Source: 2-12-FULL-35-15 sp036386835 | GTDB taxonomy: Bacteria; Bacteroidota; Bacteroidia; 2-12-FULL-35-15 | Direction: 5' to 3' | Length of the DNA: 64,000 bases | NCBI GenBank assembly: GCA_036386835.1 | Contig: DASVUX010000028.1 | Coordinates: 77,865-141,864 of the forward strand | Part shown: positions 46,283 through 53,794 of the stretch, one piece after another | Position numbering within the stretch: the first letter of the stretch is position 1 | Layout of the letters: each line of letters opens with the position of its first letter | The notes under the pieces: generated by a model | The model's input: only the letters and a program-made list of their open reading frames with translations | Database searches by the model: none | Told to the model about the DNA's origin: nothing | Program-made: the position numbers and the translations under genes

Positions 46283-46693
46283 ATGAAAACAGATCTTTAT
46301 ACAAAAAGCGTATTGACAGCTATCGCAGCTGCATTGTTCCTGCTGGTATTTCAAAACATGAACTTATTTAATGAAGCTAATGCAGGTCCTTCCTTTAATA
46401 AACAGGGCAATGGGGATTTTGGAGTTATTCCTTTAAATCCTGACGGTTCTATAACCGTGCGGATGAGCAGTGACATGGATGTTAATATCCGGAGCATCGG
46501 GGGCAGTACGGTATATGGCGCGCTTCCAGTTAACCTTAAGGAAATCAGCGGAAGCTCTTTTTATGGTGCTTTGCCGGTAAACCTGAAAGAGATGAGCGGA
46601 TCAGCGATTAATAATTCCGGGATCCCAGTGAATATTGAATCAGTTGACGGTCTCAGTATTTATAGTGCCGTCCCGGTGAAAGAACTGAAATAG
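46283..46693 (+). CDS. Exported protein with tandem 16-17-residue repeats
   Basis: A 136-residue protein with an N-terminal hydrophobic segment (AIAAALFLLVFQNMNLF) acting as signal or anchor. The second half is four near-tandem units: VNIRSIGGSTVYGALP, VNLKEISGSSFYGALP, VNLKEMSGSAINNSGIP and VNIESVDGLSIYSAVP. The regular V-N-hydrophobic and SG/S-S pattern suggests a small beta-solenoid. No family recognised. It has its own promoter, and no terminator is obvious before the lipoprotein cluster. Confidence 0.65.
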   Translation: MKTDLYTKSVLTAIAAALFLLVFQNMNLFNEANAGPSFNKQGNGDFGVIPLNPDGSITVRMSSDMDVNIRSIGGSTVYGALPVNLKEISGSSFYGALPVNLKEMSGSAINNSGIPVNIESVDGLSIYSAVPVKELK

Positions 46694-46790
46694 GAATACA
46701 AGAGAATTAATTTATCTGAAAATCAGATCCTTATAAATTTTTTAAAAGAAAAAGTAGGATTTGAGGATGGCCGTTATAAATTAATTTCCT

Positions 46791-46803
46791 TAATATTGCA
46801 GCA
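46791..46803 (+). promoter_or_regulatory. TAATATTG-type -7 element before the first mini-lipoprotein
   Basis: TAATATTGCAGCA, the same 13-mer as at 45202-45214, 23 bases before the ATG at 46827. Confidence 0.45.
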
Positions 46804-46826
46804 CTAACTAACTAAAACCCAAAAAA

Positions 46827-47033
46827 ATGAAAAAAGTATTATTCCTGGCAGCTGTGATGGTTGCTTCTTTAGCTTCTTGTAAAAAAGATTACACTTGTGT
46901 TTGCAAAGACAGCGGACAGACATTTGCAACTTACACAATCAAAACTACAAAGAAAAAATCTAAAGATACGTGTAAAGATAACGAAGCTGCTTGGAAAGCA
47001 TATTCTTCTACAGTAACTTGCGAGATCCAATAA
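46827..47033 (+). CDS. Cys-rich mini-lipoprotein 1
   Basis: A 68-residue lipoprotein: signal peptide with lipobox LASC, then KKDYTCVCKD directly after the lipid-bearing Cys. Four further Cys follow in a pattern shared with the next three genes: C-x-C near the start, one Cys after a Lys-rich stretch (KKKSKDTC) and one three residues before the end (TCEIQ). The KKD after the Cys resembles surface-export signals of Bacteroidota lipoproteins. Codons are strongly T- and A-ending, as in highly expressed genes. It has its own promoter and terminator. Function unknown. Confidence 0.75.
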   Translation: MKKVLFLAAVMVASLASCKKDYTCVCKDSGQTFATYTIKTTKKKSKDTCKDNEAAWKAYSSTVTCEIQ

Positions 47034-47050
47034 TCTTTCAAATAATTTAT

Positions 47051-47086
47051 AAAGACGTCCTGCAGCAATGCGGGACGTTTTTTTTT
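47051..47086 (+). terminator. Terminator of mini-lipoprotein 1
   Basis: ACGTCC (47055-47060) pairs with GGACGT (47073-47078), extended inward by further pairs around loop AGCAAT, then a run of nine T. Confidence 0.88.
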
Positions 47087-47211
47087 ATGCTATTCACTAT
47101 TATTAGGAATACCAATGTAAGCTGTACTTATAAAATCCTGTAAATTAACAGATTAATTTAAAAAAAAGTAAAAAAACTTACTAATTTGTATGGCCGTATG
47201 GGATAAATCAC

Positions 47212-47219
47212 TAATATTG
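47212..47219 (+). promoter_or_regulatory. TAATATTG-type -7 element before mini-lipoprotein 2
   Basis: TAATATTG, 31 bases before ATG 47250; it lies inside the longer reading frame from 47190 and so supports the shorter start. Confidence 0.45.
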
Positions 47220-47249
47220 CCACACAAACCAATAAAAACTCATATCCAA

Positions 47250-47483
47250 ATGAAAAAAGTATTATTTATGGCAGCTGTCCTGGTTGCTACTTTAGCTTCT
47301 TGTAAAAAAGACTATACTTGTACCTGCACAACAACAACAACATCTTCAGGTGGTACATTTGTAGGTGATCCGGAAGTAACAACTTATCCTAAATCAAAAA
47401 AAGGCGCTGCACGTTCACATTGCTTAAGCTACACTACTACAGGTACTGGCTACACATCAACTACTGATTGTGATTTGAAATAA
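47250..47483 (+). CDS. Cys-rich mini-lipoprotein 2
   Basis: A 77-residue lipoprotein paralogous to its neighbours: lipobox LASC, KKDYTCTCTT, a Thr/Ser/Gly-rich middle, KKGAARSHC, and a C-terminal DCDLK. The start at 47250 gives the same MKKVLFMAAV opening as the others; an ATG 60 bases upstream would lie before the likely transcription start. It appears to be cotranscribed with copies 3 and 4 (34-35-base gaps, no terminator between). Function unknown. Confidence 0.75.
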   Translation: MKKVLFMAAVLVATLASCKKDYTCTCTTTTTSSGGTFVGDPEVTTYPKSKKGAARSHCLSYTTTGTGYTSTTDCDLK

Positions 47484-47517
47484 TACTAACCAAGATTTTA
47501 TCATAAAAAAAAGAAAC

Positions 47518-47904
47518 ATGAAAAAAGTAATATTATTTGCAGCAGTTCTATCTGCTTTCTCATTTGCATCTTGCAAAAAAGACCGTTCTTGTACTTGTAC
47601 TGCCAGCACTACTATCGCACAATCCTGGACAACTACAAAAGATTATACCAACTCATCGATAGCAAACTCAACTGAAACAGGGTCTTCATCAACAGGTGGT
47701 TCTGGTTCTGGTATCATCGTATTTAACGATGCTAAGAAAAAAGATGCTAAAAAAGCATGTATCTCTTCTAAAGAAGAAGATGTAGAAACAGACGAGTCTA
47801 ACAGTTTTGGTTATTCTACCATTAATGGTAACATGGAGTATTACACTTCAACAACTGTAACTACAACTACAACTACAAGTGAAAACACTTGTGATCTGAA
47901 ATAA
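47518..47904 (+). CDS. Cys-rich mini-lipoprotein 3 (long copy)
   Basis: A 128-residue member of the same family: SFASC lipobox, KKDRSCTCTA, KKKDAKKACIS, and NTCDLK at the end. The middle is expanded by Ser/Thr/Gly-rich runs (for example NSTETGSSSTGGSGSG and a run of Thr near the end), which lengthens the loop between the second and third Cys without changing the framework. Likely on the surface or in the periplasm. Function unknown. Confidence 0.75.
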   Translation: MKKVILFAAVLSAFSFASCKKDRSCTCTASTTIAQSWTTTKDYTNSSIANSTETGSSSTGGSGSGIIVFNDAKKKDAKKACISSKEEDVETDESNSFGYSTINGNMEYYTSTTVTTTTTTSENTCDLK

Positions 47905-47939
47905 TTAAGTCCGTAATAATCTTATAAAAAAGACAAAAC

Positions 47940-48152
47940 ATGAAAAAAGTAATATTTATCGCTATCGTTGCTGTTGCATCTTTAGCTTCTTGCAAAAAAG
48001 ACAGAGTTTGTACTTGTACATCTACAGGATCTTCAACTGCATCAGTTAAGACTTATACTAAAGCTAAGAAATCTGACGCTAGAGCAGCTTGTTTAAGCAC
48101 AACTCAAACCAGCACTTATGGTTCTTACGTTCAAACTTGCGAGTTGAAATAA
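47940..48152 (+). CDS. Cys-rich mini-lipoprotein 4
   Basis: A 70-residue member of the family: lipobox LASC, KKDRVCTCTS, KKSDARAACLS and QTCELK. It is the last gene of the run and is followed by a very strong hairpin terminator. The fixed Cys framework with freely varying linkers suggests two disulfides or a metal-binding C-x-C as the conserved function; this is inference. Confidence 0.75.
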   Translation: MKKVIFIAIVAVASLASCKKDRVCTCTSTGSSTASVKTYTKAKKSDARAACLSTTQTSTYGSYVQTCELK

Positions 48153-48165
48153 TCTGATTTTAATT

Positions 48166-48202
48166 AATAAGAAAGCCCCTCGAATTGAGGGGCTTTCTTA
48201 TT
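48166..48202. terminator. Bidirectional terminator, 16-bp perfect stem
   Basis: AATAAGAAAGCCCCTC (48166-48181) and its exact complement (48187-48202) around a five-base loop. It serves the mini-lipoprotein run on the plus strand and the TPM gene ending at 48221 on the minus strand. Confidence 0.92.
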
Positions 48203-48220
48203 TTATATACTTTCACAGGA

Positions 48221-49000
48221 TTACCATTTTCCGCTGGAACCGCCTCCGCCAAAACCACCGCCTCCGAATCCGCCAAAACCACCGCCCCCGAAACCTCCAC
48301 CTGAACCTCCACCAAAACCACCCCGGCCTCCGAGCATTGAACCTAATAAGAATCCGGAACCCATGCTCAATCCTCCACGGCCGCCCCGGCCACCACGCTT
48401 AATACTTATAATTATAAATACTATTGCGATCAGCAGCCAGAAAGCCATTTGTCCTTTGCTCCGCTTACCCTGCTTCTTCTGACCATACTGATCAGAATTA
48501 TATTCACCTTTGGCAAGCGCCATCAGTACATCAGTTCCTTTATCAAGCGCTTTAAAATTTTCTCCGTTCTTAAGATAAGGGTTCATTTCTTCCTCCCTGA
48601 TCCTTTTTGTTGTAAGGTCTGGAATCGCACCTTCCAGGCCGTAGCCTACCTGGATCGCAAGATCACGGCCGCTGATATTAACCAAGACTACAACCCCGTT
48701 ATCAAACTTTCCCTGTCCAACTCCCCATTTATGGCCCAGCTGCGTAGCATAATCCCAGGGTTCCATTCCGCCTATGTCATCAACGATCACAACCGCGATC
48801 TGGTTTGAAGTTTCATTCGCGAAAGCCGAGAGTTTTTGTTCGAGCTGCTGCTTTTCCCCTGAACTCAAAAATCCTGAGGAAGAAAGATCATTCACCAGCC
48901 TTGGAGGTGAAGGCCTTTCAGGGATACTCCCGCTTTGTGCAACCAGTGCAACTGCAGAAGTCAGCAGTAAAGCAATTATTGAAAAATATTTTTTAAACAT
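48221..49000 (-). CDS. TPM domain protein with Gly-rich C-terminus (YgcG-like)
   Basis: A 259-residue exported protein: signal peptide to LVAQSG, TPM domain (about 35-165) with LSAFANETSNQIAVVIVDDI, then GKFDNGVVVLVNISGRDLAI and QVGYGLEGAIPD. A transmembrane segment (LLIAIVFIIISI, about 190-205) is followed by a Gly-rich tail of GGFGGGG repeats ending in GSSGKW. This is the YgcG/TPM-with-glycine-tail form found beside LemA. Its biochemical role is unsettled. It is 27 bases from the second TPM gene. Confidence 0.88.
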   Translation of the reverse strand: MFKKYFSIIALLLTSAVALVAQSGSIPERPSPPRLVNDLSSSGFLSSGEKQQLEQKLSAFANETSNQIAVVIVDDIGGMEPWDYATQLGHKWGVGQGKFDNGVVVLVNISGRDLAIQVGYGLEGAIPDLTTKRIREEEMNPYLKNGENFKALDKGTDVLMALAKGEYNSDQYGQKKQGKRSKGQMAFWLLIAIVFIIISIKRGGRGGRGGLSMGSGFLLGSMLGGRGGFGGGSGGGFGGGGFGGFGGGGFGGGGSSGKW

Positions 49001-49027
49001 TTGTGGTTGTTAAGAAGTGAAAGCTGT

Positions 49028-49465
49028 TTATTTATCGTACGTGACCTCATTGCTTAATTCATTAGCATCGTCCGAAGCCAGGGGAAAATGCGCCTTTAAC
49101 TTTTCACCTGCCATCTGGATACCCTTGTTCAGCCCTTCTGTGAATTGTCCCTGCTTGAAATAACCCAGCATGGTTTCCTTAATATTATCCCAGAAACCAG
49201 GCTCTACTTTTTCATTGATCCCTTTATCCCCGATAATGGCAAACAGCTGGTCACTTACGGCAAGGTAAAAAAGCACACCATTACTAAGCTTGGTCTGATC
49301 CATCTTTAGTTCTTTAAACTTCATGGCAGCCTGAAAGAGAACATCTTCCTTGCATTTGTCATCAATATGCACCCGGATCTCCCCGGAGGTATCCAATTCC
49401 GCTGCCGCGATGGCATCCTGGATTGATTGCTGCTGTTCTTTAGTAAAAAAATTTCGTGCACTCAT
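49028..49465 (-). CDS. TPM domain protein, short form
   Basis: A 145-residue protein without signal peptide. TPM text: FFTKEQQQSIQDAIAAAELD, SGEIRVHIDDKCKED, KLSNGVLFYLAVSDQLFAII and GDKGINEKVEPGFW. It is the middle gene of the lemA-TPM-TPM set; a membrane or cytosolic partner of LemA is likely, function otherwise open. A terminator-like hairpin lies between it and lemA. Confidence 0.87.
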   Translation of the reverse strand: MSARNFFTKEQQQSIQDAIAAAELDTSGEIRVHIDDKCKEDVLFQAAMKFKELKMDQTKLSNGVLFYLAVSDQLFAIIGDKGINEKVEPGFWDNIKETMLGYFKQGQFTEGLNKGIQMAGEKLKAHFPLASDDANELSNEVTYDK

Positions 49466-49510
49466 GTTTTTAAGGTGTAGATGTATAGCTTATGATTAAA
49501 GAAAAAATAA

Positions 49511-49540
49511 AAGCTCCGGGAGCATTAAGGTCCCGGAGCC
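49511..49540 (-). terminator. Terminator or attenuator after lemA
   Basis: GCTCCGGGA (49513-49521) and TCCCGGAGC (49531-49539), a perfect 9-bp stem with a nine-base loop, followed on the minus strand by TTTTATTTTTT. It would separate lemA from the two TPM genes or tune their ratio. Confidence 0.85.
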
Positions 49541-49545
49541 TTCCT

Positions 49546-50157
49546 TTATTTTTTCTCTTTCTCCCTCATGCTTTGAATGTCAGGTGCGGTTTCAGCGCCT
49601 TCCTGTGATTCAAAATATCCCCTTCTTTCAAAGTTGAACATTCCTGCCCAAAGGTTTTTAGGGAACCTGCGGATATACGTGTTAAACTCCTGGGCTACTT
49701 CATTGAACCTTCTGCGTTCTGTAGCGATCCGGTTCTCCATGCCTTCATACTGGGCCTGGAAATCCCTGAAAGCACCTACTGCCTGGAGCTGAGGATAATT
49801 TTCTGCCACTGCCATTAACCTTCCCAGGGAAGAACCAAAAGCATTCTGGGCTTTCTCAAATTCCGCAATCTTCTCGGGTGTGAGGTTATCCGAATTGATC
49901 TGGATGCTTGTCGCTTTGCTGCGGGCTTCCATTACCTCTTTTAAGGTTTCCCTTTCAAAATCAGCAGCACTCTGAACAATAGCAAATAAGTTTTTTGTCT
50001 TGTCCATCCTTGCCTGGTAAGCAACTTCCACCTGCTGCCATTGACCTGTTACTCCCTCATCCATGGTTGCCATTGTATTATACGTACTGCATCCATTCAT
50101 TCCAAATAGCAGGAGAGCTCCTACTACAACTAAAAGAATAATTGTTCCTTTTTTCAT
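49546..50157 (-). CDS. lemA: LemA family protein
   Basis: A 203-residue membrane-anchored helical protein. GTIILLVVVGALLLFGMNGCS is the N-terminal anchor, followed by the LemA core: TMDEGVTGQWQQVEVAYQAR, then LTPEKIAEFEKAQNAFGSSL, NYPQLQAVGAFRDFQAQYEG and ENRIATERRRFNEVAQEFN. ATG 50157 is chosen because 50217 adds 20 residues before the anchor that are unlike the family. LemA and TPM proteins are usually neighbours; function is unknown. A motif shared with htpG lies about 45 bases upstream. Confidence 0.92.
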   Translation of the reverse strand: MKKGTIILLVVVGALLLFGMNGCSTYNTMATMDEGVTGQWQQVEVAYQARMDKTKNLFAIVQSAADFERETLKEVMEARSKATSIQINSDNLTPEKIAEFEKAQNAFGSSLGRLMAVAENYPQLQAVGAFRDFQAQYEGMENRIATERRRFNEVAQEFNTYIRRFPKNLWAGMFNFERRGYFESQEGAETAPDIQSMREKEKK

Positions 50158-50195
50158 TTGTTTATGTTTGTTTAAGTTAAAGTACGCCTTTTTGG

Positions 50196-50210
50196 TCAAA
50201 GCATATACCA
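50196..50210 (-). promoter_or_regulatory. Motif shared by lemA and htpG upstream regions (copy 1)
   Basis: TCAAAGCATATACCA on the plus strand, matching 14 of 15 bases with 52188-52202. Read on the minus strand it contains TATGCTTTG, a one-base-longer variant of TAnnTTTG, 39 bases before the lemA ATG. Confidence 0.35.
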
Positions 50211-50272
50211 CATACAACAGGCTGACACCCTGACGAATTTTGACATACTTTTCAGCAGGTGATCAAAGATGG

Positions 50273-52135
50273 TTAATCTATCAACTCCACGCTGCGTTTG
50301 ATAAAGCGGGTCAGTTCCTCTCCTTTTAAAAGGCCCTGCGACAACATTGCCAAATCAGCAGTTTGCTTTGTCAGGTCTTTTTGCCTCTGCTCATCCTTTT
50401 CATTAAGGATCTTGGAGATAAGAGGATGATTGCTGTTCACCACCAGGTTATGCATATCAGGCAATGAACCGTAAAAATTCATTCCACCTCCGCCCATTGC
50501 GCTCATGTCCTTCATCCTTCTCATGAACTCCGGTTTTGTAATGATCATCGGAGCATCCTTTTCGCTCAGGCTTTCGAAGCTCACCGTGAACTTTTCTTTA
50601 GGGACAACGGACTCGACCACCGGCTTTAGTTTACCCTGTTCCTCTTCAGTAAGTTTAGACGGCTGGGAATCCTCCTTCTTGATCAGCTTTTCTATCGTGT
50701 CGGCATCCACCCTTACAAATGAAGTGTTCTGAAGTTTTGATTCCAGCTGGTTTATATAATGGGAATCGATCGGGCTGTCGAATACAAGCACATCATAACC
50801 CCGATCAACGGCCGTTTGTATAAAGCTGTGCTGTTCCTCGGTATTTGTAGTGTATAAATAAATGACACGGTTATCTTTATCGGTTTGTAAAGGCTTCACT
50901 TTTTCAGCATACTCCTCCAATGTAGAGAACTTACCTTCGGTATTTCTTACCAATGCAAATTTCTGGGCTTTATCATAGAATTTCTCCTCGGACAGCATTC
51001 CATACTGGACAAACACTTTTATATCTTCCCATTTCGATTCAAAATCAGCACGATCCTTTTTAAAGATCTCTTCCAGCTTATCCGCAACCTTTTTAGTGAT
51101 GTGAGCGGAGATCTTTTTCACATTGCCATCGCTTTGAAGGTAGCTGCGGCTGACATTCAAAGGAATATCCGGTGAATCGATCACCCCCTGAAGCAGTGAA
51201 AGGAAATCCGGTACGATGTTCTCCACCGAATCGGTAACAAAAACCTGGTTACTGTAAAGCTGGATCTTATCCTTCTGCATTTCAAATGCTTTTTTCAGCT
51301 TAGGGAAATACAGGATTCCCGTAAGATTGAAAGGATAATCAACATTAAGGTGAATATGGAACAAAGGATCTTCAAAATTCATCGGGTAGAGCTCGCGATA
51401 AAATTTCTTATAGTCCTCATCCCTGAGGTCTGCCGGCTTTTTTGTCCAGGCTGGGCTTGGGTTGTTAATGATATTGTCAACTTCCACTTCGTTGTCCTTC
51501 TCTCCTTCTTTCTTTGTACCGAATTTTATCTCTACCGGGAGGAACTTGCAATATTTTGTGAGAAGCTGGCTGATCCTGTACTGCTCAAGGAATTCCTCCG
51601 AATTTTCCGCTATATGCAACACGATGTCTGTTCCGCGCTCAGTTTTGGAACCATCTTCCAGCTTATAATCAGGGCTGCCATCACATTCCCAATGAACCGC
51701 AGTAGCCCCTTCCTTATGGGAAAGCGAAAAGATCTCCACTTTCTTAGCGACCATGAAAGCCGAATAGAACCCTAATCCGAAATGCCCGATGATGGCATTC
51801 GCTTCAGGTGTTTTATCCTTGTACTTATTTACAAACTCTTCCGCTCCGCTGAAAGCTATCTGGGTGATGTATTTCTCAATCTCCTCCGCTGTCATCCCTA
51901 CACCTTTATCCCTGATGGTTAGTGTTTTTGCAGCAGCATCAATGGAAACCTCCACTTTTATATCATCCAGGACCGCTTTCGATTCTCCAAGGGCAACAAG
52001 AGTTTTAAGTTTTTGAGTAGCATCTACAGCGTTGGAAACAAGCTCCCGCAGGAAGATCTCATGATCGCTGTAAAGAAATTTCTTAATGATCGGGAAGATG
52101 TTCTCTGTTTGTACGTTTATTTTTCCGGTTGACAT
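50273..52135 (-). CDS. htpG: Molecular chaperone HtpG (Hsp90)
   Basis: A 620-residue cytosolic chaperone. The ATPase domain opens GKINVQTENIFPIIKKFLYS with DHEIFLRELVSNAVDATQKL (catalytic Glu and Asn), IRDKGVGM (nucleotide Asp) and NAIIGHFGLGFYSAFMV (lid Gly motif). The middle domain carries LNVSRSYLQSD, and the C-terminal dimerisation part begins near KEKFTVSFESLSEKDAPM. Length is normal for a bacterial Hsp90. It stands alone on the minus strand, divergent from the WD40 gene. Confidence 0.96.
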   Translation of the reverse strand: MSTGKINVQTENIFPIIKKFLYSDHEIFLRELVSNAVDATQKLKTLVALGESKAVLDDIKVEVSIDAAAKTLTIRDKGVGMTAEEIEKYITQIAFSGAEEFVNKYKDKTPEANAIIGHFGLGFYSAFMVAKKVEIFSLSHKEGATAVHWECDGSPDYKLEDGSKTERGTDIVLHIAENSEEFLEQYRISQLLTKYCKFLPVEIKFGTKKEGEKDNEVEVDNIINNPSPAWTKKPADLRDEDYKKFYRELYPMNFEDPLFHIHLNVDYPFNLTGILYFPKLKKAFEMQKDKIQLYSNQVFVTDSVENIVPDFLSLLQGVIDSPDIPLNVSRSYLQSDGNVKKISAHITKKVADKLEEIFKKDRADFESKWEDIKVFVQYGMLSEEKFYDKAQKFALVRNTEGKFSTLEEYAEKVKPLQTDKDNRVIYLYTTNTEEQHSFIQTAVDRGYDVLVFDSPIDSHYINQLESKLQNTSFVRVDADTIEKLIKKEDSQPSKLTEEEQGKLKPVVESVVPKEKFTVSFESLSEKDAPMIITKPEFMRRMKDMSAMGGGGMNFYGSLPDMHNLVVNSNHPLISKILNEKDEQRQKDLTKQTADLAMLSQGLLKGEELTRFIKRSVELID

Positions 52136-52187
52136 ATCGTGTATAGTTTAAAGTTATTTAATAAGTTTTTAAAGCGGCAATTCCCTT

Positions 52188-52202
52188 TCAAAGCATATGC
52201 CA
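52188..52202 (-). promoter_or_regulatory. Motif shared by lemA and htpG upstream regions (copy 2)
   Basis: TCAAAGCATATGCCA, 53 bases before the htpG ATG. It matches the lemA copy at 14 of 15 bases. Confidence 0.35.
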
Positions 52203-52270
52203 GCGGGGATCGGCTGACAACTTGGCGGAGCTGTTCTCATCCAGCCGGGAATTGTTCAGCAGGAAAGTAT

Positions 52271-52278
52271 TACTTTTG
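52271..52278 (+). promoter_or_regulatory. TAnnTTTG element directly before the WD40 gene
   Basis: TACTTTTG, with five bases to ATG 52284; TTG at 52252-52254 lies 16 bases upstream. Predicts a leaderless mRNA. Confidence 0.5.
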
Positions 52279-52283
52279 GCGGA

Positions 52284-53198
52284 ATGTCACTCCATGTTAA
52301 CAAAATAGGAAGTTTTACAGGTCACAACGGATCAGTGTACACGCTCGAAAACGGGGTGTCGGGAATGACCTTTTTCAGCGGCAGCAGTGATAAGTTTGCC
52401 GTTCTCTGGAACCTGGAAAAAATGGAGCAGGAACATTTTGCCGCGAAGTTCCCCGCAATCATCTATGCGCTTTGCCATATCCCCGAAAAAAACCTGCTGC
52501 TTGCGGGAACTTCAGCAGGAAGTGTTCATGTGCTGGACCTGGTGAACCGGGTAGAGCTGAAAGAACTGAAGCATCACGATTCTCCCATCTTTGACATCAA
52601 GTATTGCATAGAAACAAATTGTTTCTTTACTACAGGCGGGGATGGAAAGTTTGCAGTATGTTCACTTGAAGGATTATCAATGCTGCGGATCAAAAAGCTT
52701 TGTGATGAAAAAGTGAGAAGCATGGATATTAATCCCGGCAGGTCAGAGATTGCAATAGCCTGCGGGGATTGTTCGATCCGCTTGTTCGATCTCCGGACAC
52801 TGGAAGAAAAGCATTCTTTTACGGCAAACAGGCTCTCGGCAAATATTGCACGTTATTCCCCTGACGGCAGTCTTATCCTTACGGGAGGCCGTGATGCACA
52901 TCTTAATATATGGGATGCAAAAAGCTATTCTCTTATCAAAAGCATTCCGGCACATAATTTTGCGATTTATGATATCGTTTTCAGCCCTGATGGAAAGATG
53001 TTCGCAACCGCCAGCAGGGACAAGACACTAAAGATCTGGGATGCTGAAACATTTGAGATGCTCGTAAGGATCAGCAAAGAAAATTACGATGGCCACTTAA
53101 ATTCAGTAAATAAGCTTTTCTGGAGCGGATACCGGGATTATTTAATTTCCACCGGGGATGACCGGACTATAATGGTTTGGGACATCAAACAGAGCTGA
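52284..53198 (+). CDS. WD40 repeat protein
   Basis: A 304-residue soluble protein made of seven WD40-type blades, with no signal peptide. Blade ends include NGSVYTLE...FAVLWNLE, SIRLFDLRTLEEK, HLNIWDAKSYS, TLKIWDAETFE and TIMVWDIKQS. It would be a cytosolic scaffold or, with bacterial divergence, a sensor. It ends 27 bases before the ECF sigma factor gene on the same strand, but a full promoter element for the sigma gene lies between. Partners unknown. Confidence 0.85.
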   Translation: MSLHVNKIGSFTGHNGSVYTLENGVSGMTFFSGSSDKFAVLWNLEKMEQEHFAAKFPAIIYALCHIPEKNLLLAGTSAGSVHVLDLVNRVELKELKHHDSPIFDIKYCIETNCFFTTGGDGKFAVCSLEGLSMLRIKKLCDEKVRSMDINPGRSEIAIACGDCSIRLFDLRTLEEKHSFTANRLSANIARYSPDGSLILTGGRDAHLNIWDAKSYSLIKSIPAHNFAIYDIVFSPDGKMFATASRDKTLKIWDAETFEMLVRISKENYDGHLNSVNKLFWSGYRDYLISTGDDRTIMVWDIKQS

Positions 53199-53212
53199 AC
53201 CAAAAATAGATT

Positions 53213-53220
53213 TATATTTG
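53213..53220 (+). promoter_or_regulatory. TAnnTTTG element directly before the ECF sigma gene
   Basis: TATATTTG with five bases (CCCTG) to ATG 53226. Predicts housekeeping transcription from a leaderless start rather than autoregulation. Confidence 0.5.
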
Positions 53221-53225
53221 CCCTG

Positions 53226-53777
53226 ATGCACACAGAGCAGGTTCCCCTTTTTAATGAGATTTACGAACAGTACAAGGACAAGGTCTTTAATATCACAATG
53301 GGCTATGTGCAAAACCCGGAGGACGCTGAAGACATTACACAGGATGTATTTGTAGAGGTCCACCGTTCGCTCTGTAAATTTGAAGGAAGGTCATCATTAA
53401 GCACCTGGATCTACAGGATTGCAATAAACAGGTCGCTTGACCTGATAAAAAGCCGGAAAAGAAAAAAGCGCTTTGCTTTTATTACAAGCATCTTTGAAGA
53501 AGCTGTACCAGGCAAAAATGAGCTGAGTGATTTCCACCACCCGGGAATTGCACTGGAAAACAAGGAAAATGCCGCGCTGCTTTTCAAAGAAATTCAATCA
53601 CTGCCCGAAAATCAAAAAACAGCATTTCTCTTATCCAAAGTAGAAGGACTCAAGAACTCAGAGATCTCGGAGATTATGCAGTTAAGCGTTTCATCAGTTG
53701 AATCCCTTTTATTCAGGTCAAAACAAAATCTGCAAAAACAATTATCACACTATTTCAAGAACGACCGCAAGGTTTAA
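53226..53777 (+). CDS. ECF-type RNA polymerase sigma factor
   Basis: A 183-residue sigma factor with region 2 (FNEIYEQYKDKVFNITMGYV, then EDAEDITQDVFVEVHRSLCK and LSTWIYRIAINRSLDLIKSR) and region 4 (LPENQKTAFLLSKVEGLKNS, then EISEIMQLSVSSVESLLFRS). There is no region 3 and no added C-terminal domain. The two following genes have the size and topology of the CnrY anti-sigma and CnrX sensor of metal-responsive systems, so this would be the CnrH counterpart. The likely regulon is the YHYH/MbnP/MbnH cassette downstream, where a candidate promoter is found. Confidence 0.93.
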   Translation: MHTEQVPLFNEIYEQYKDKVFNITMGYVQNPEDAEDITQDVFVEVHRSLCKFEGRSSLSTWIYRIAINRSLDLIKSRKRKKRFAFITSIFEEAVPGKNELSDFHHPGIALENKENAALLFKEIQSLPENQKTAFLLSKVEGLKNSEISEIMQLSVSSVESLLFRSKQNLQKQLSHYFKNDRKV

Positions 53778-53794
53778 TTAAAAAGATCGTCTAA
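53764..53794 (+). promoter_or_regulatory. Candidate ECF promoter before the anti-sigma gene
   Basis: ACCGCA (53764-53769), 18 bases, CGTCTAA (53788-53794). The same two blocks with the same 18-base spacing occur at 54574-54604. CGTC-type -10 elements are common for ECF sigma factors. The first block overlaps the end of the sigma gene. Confidence 0.45.

Noticed and set aside
53226..53777. Reading the sigma gene as cotranscribed with the WD40 gene only because they are 27 bases apart
   Set aside because: A perfect TATATTTG element lies in the gap at the distance expected for an independent start, so a functional link is not supported.
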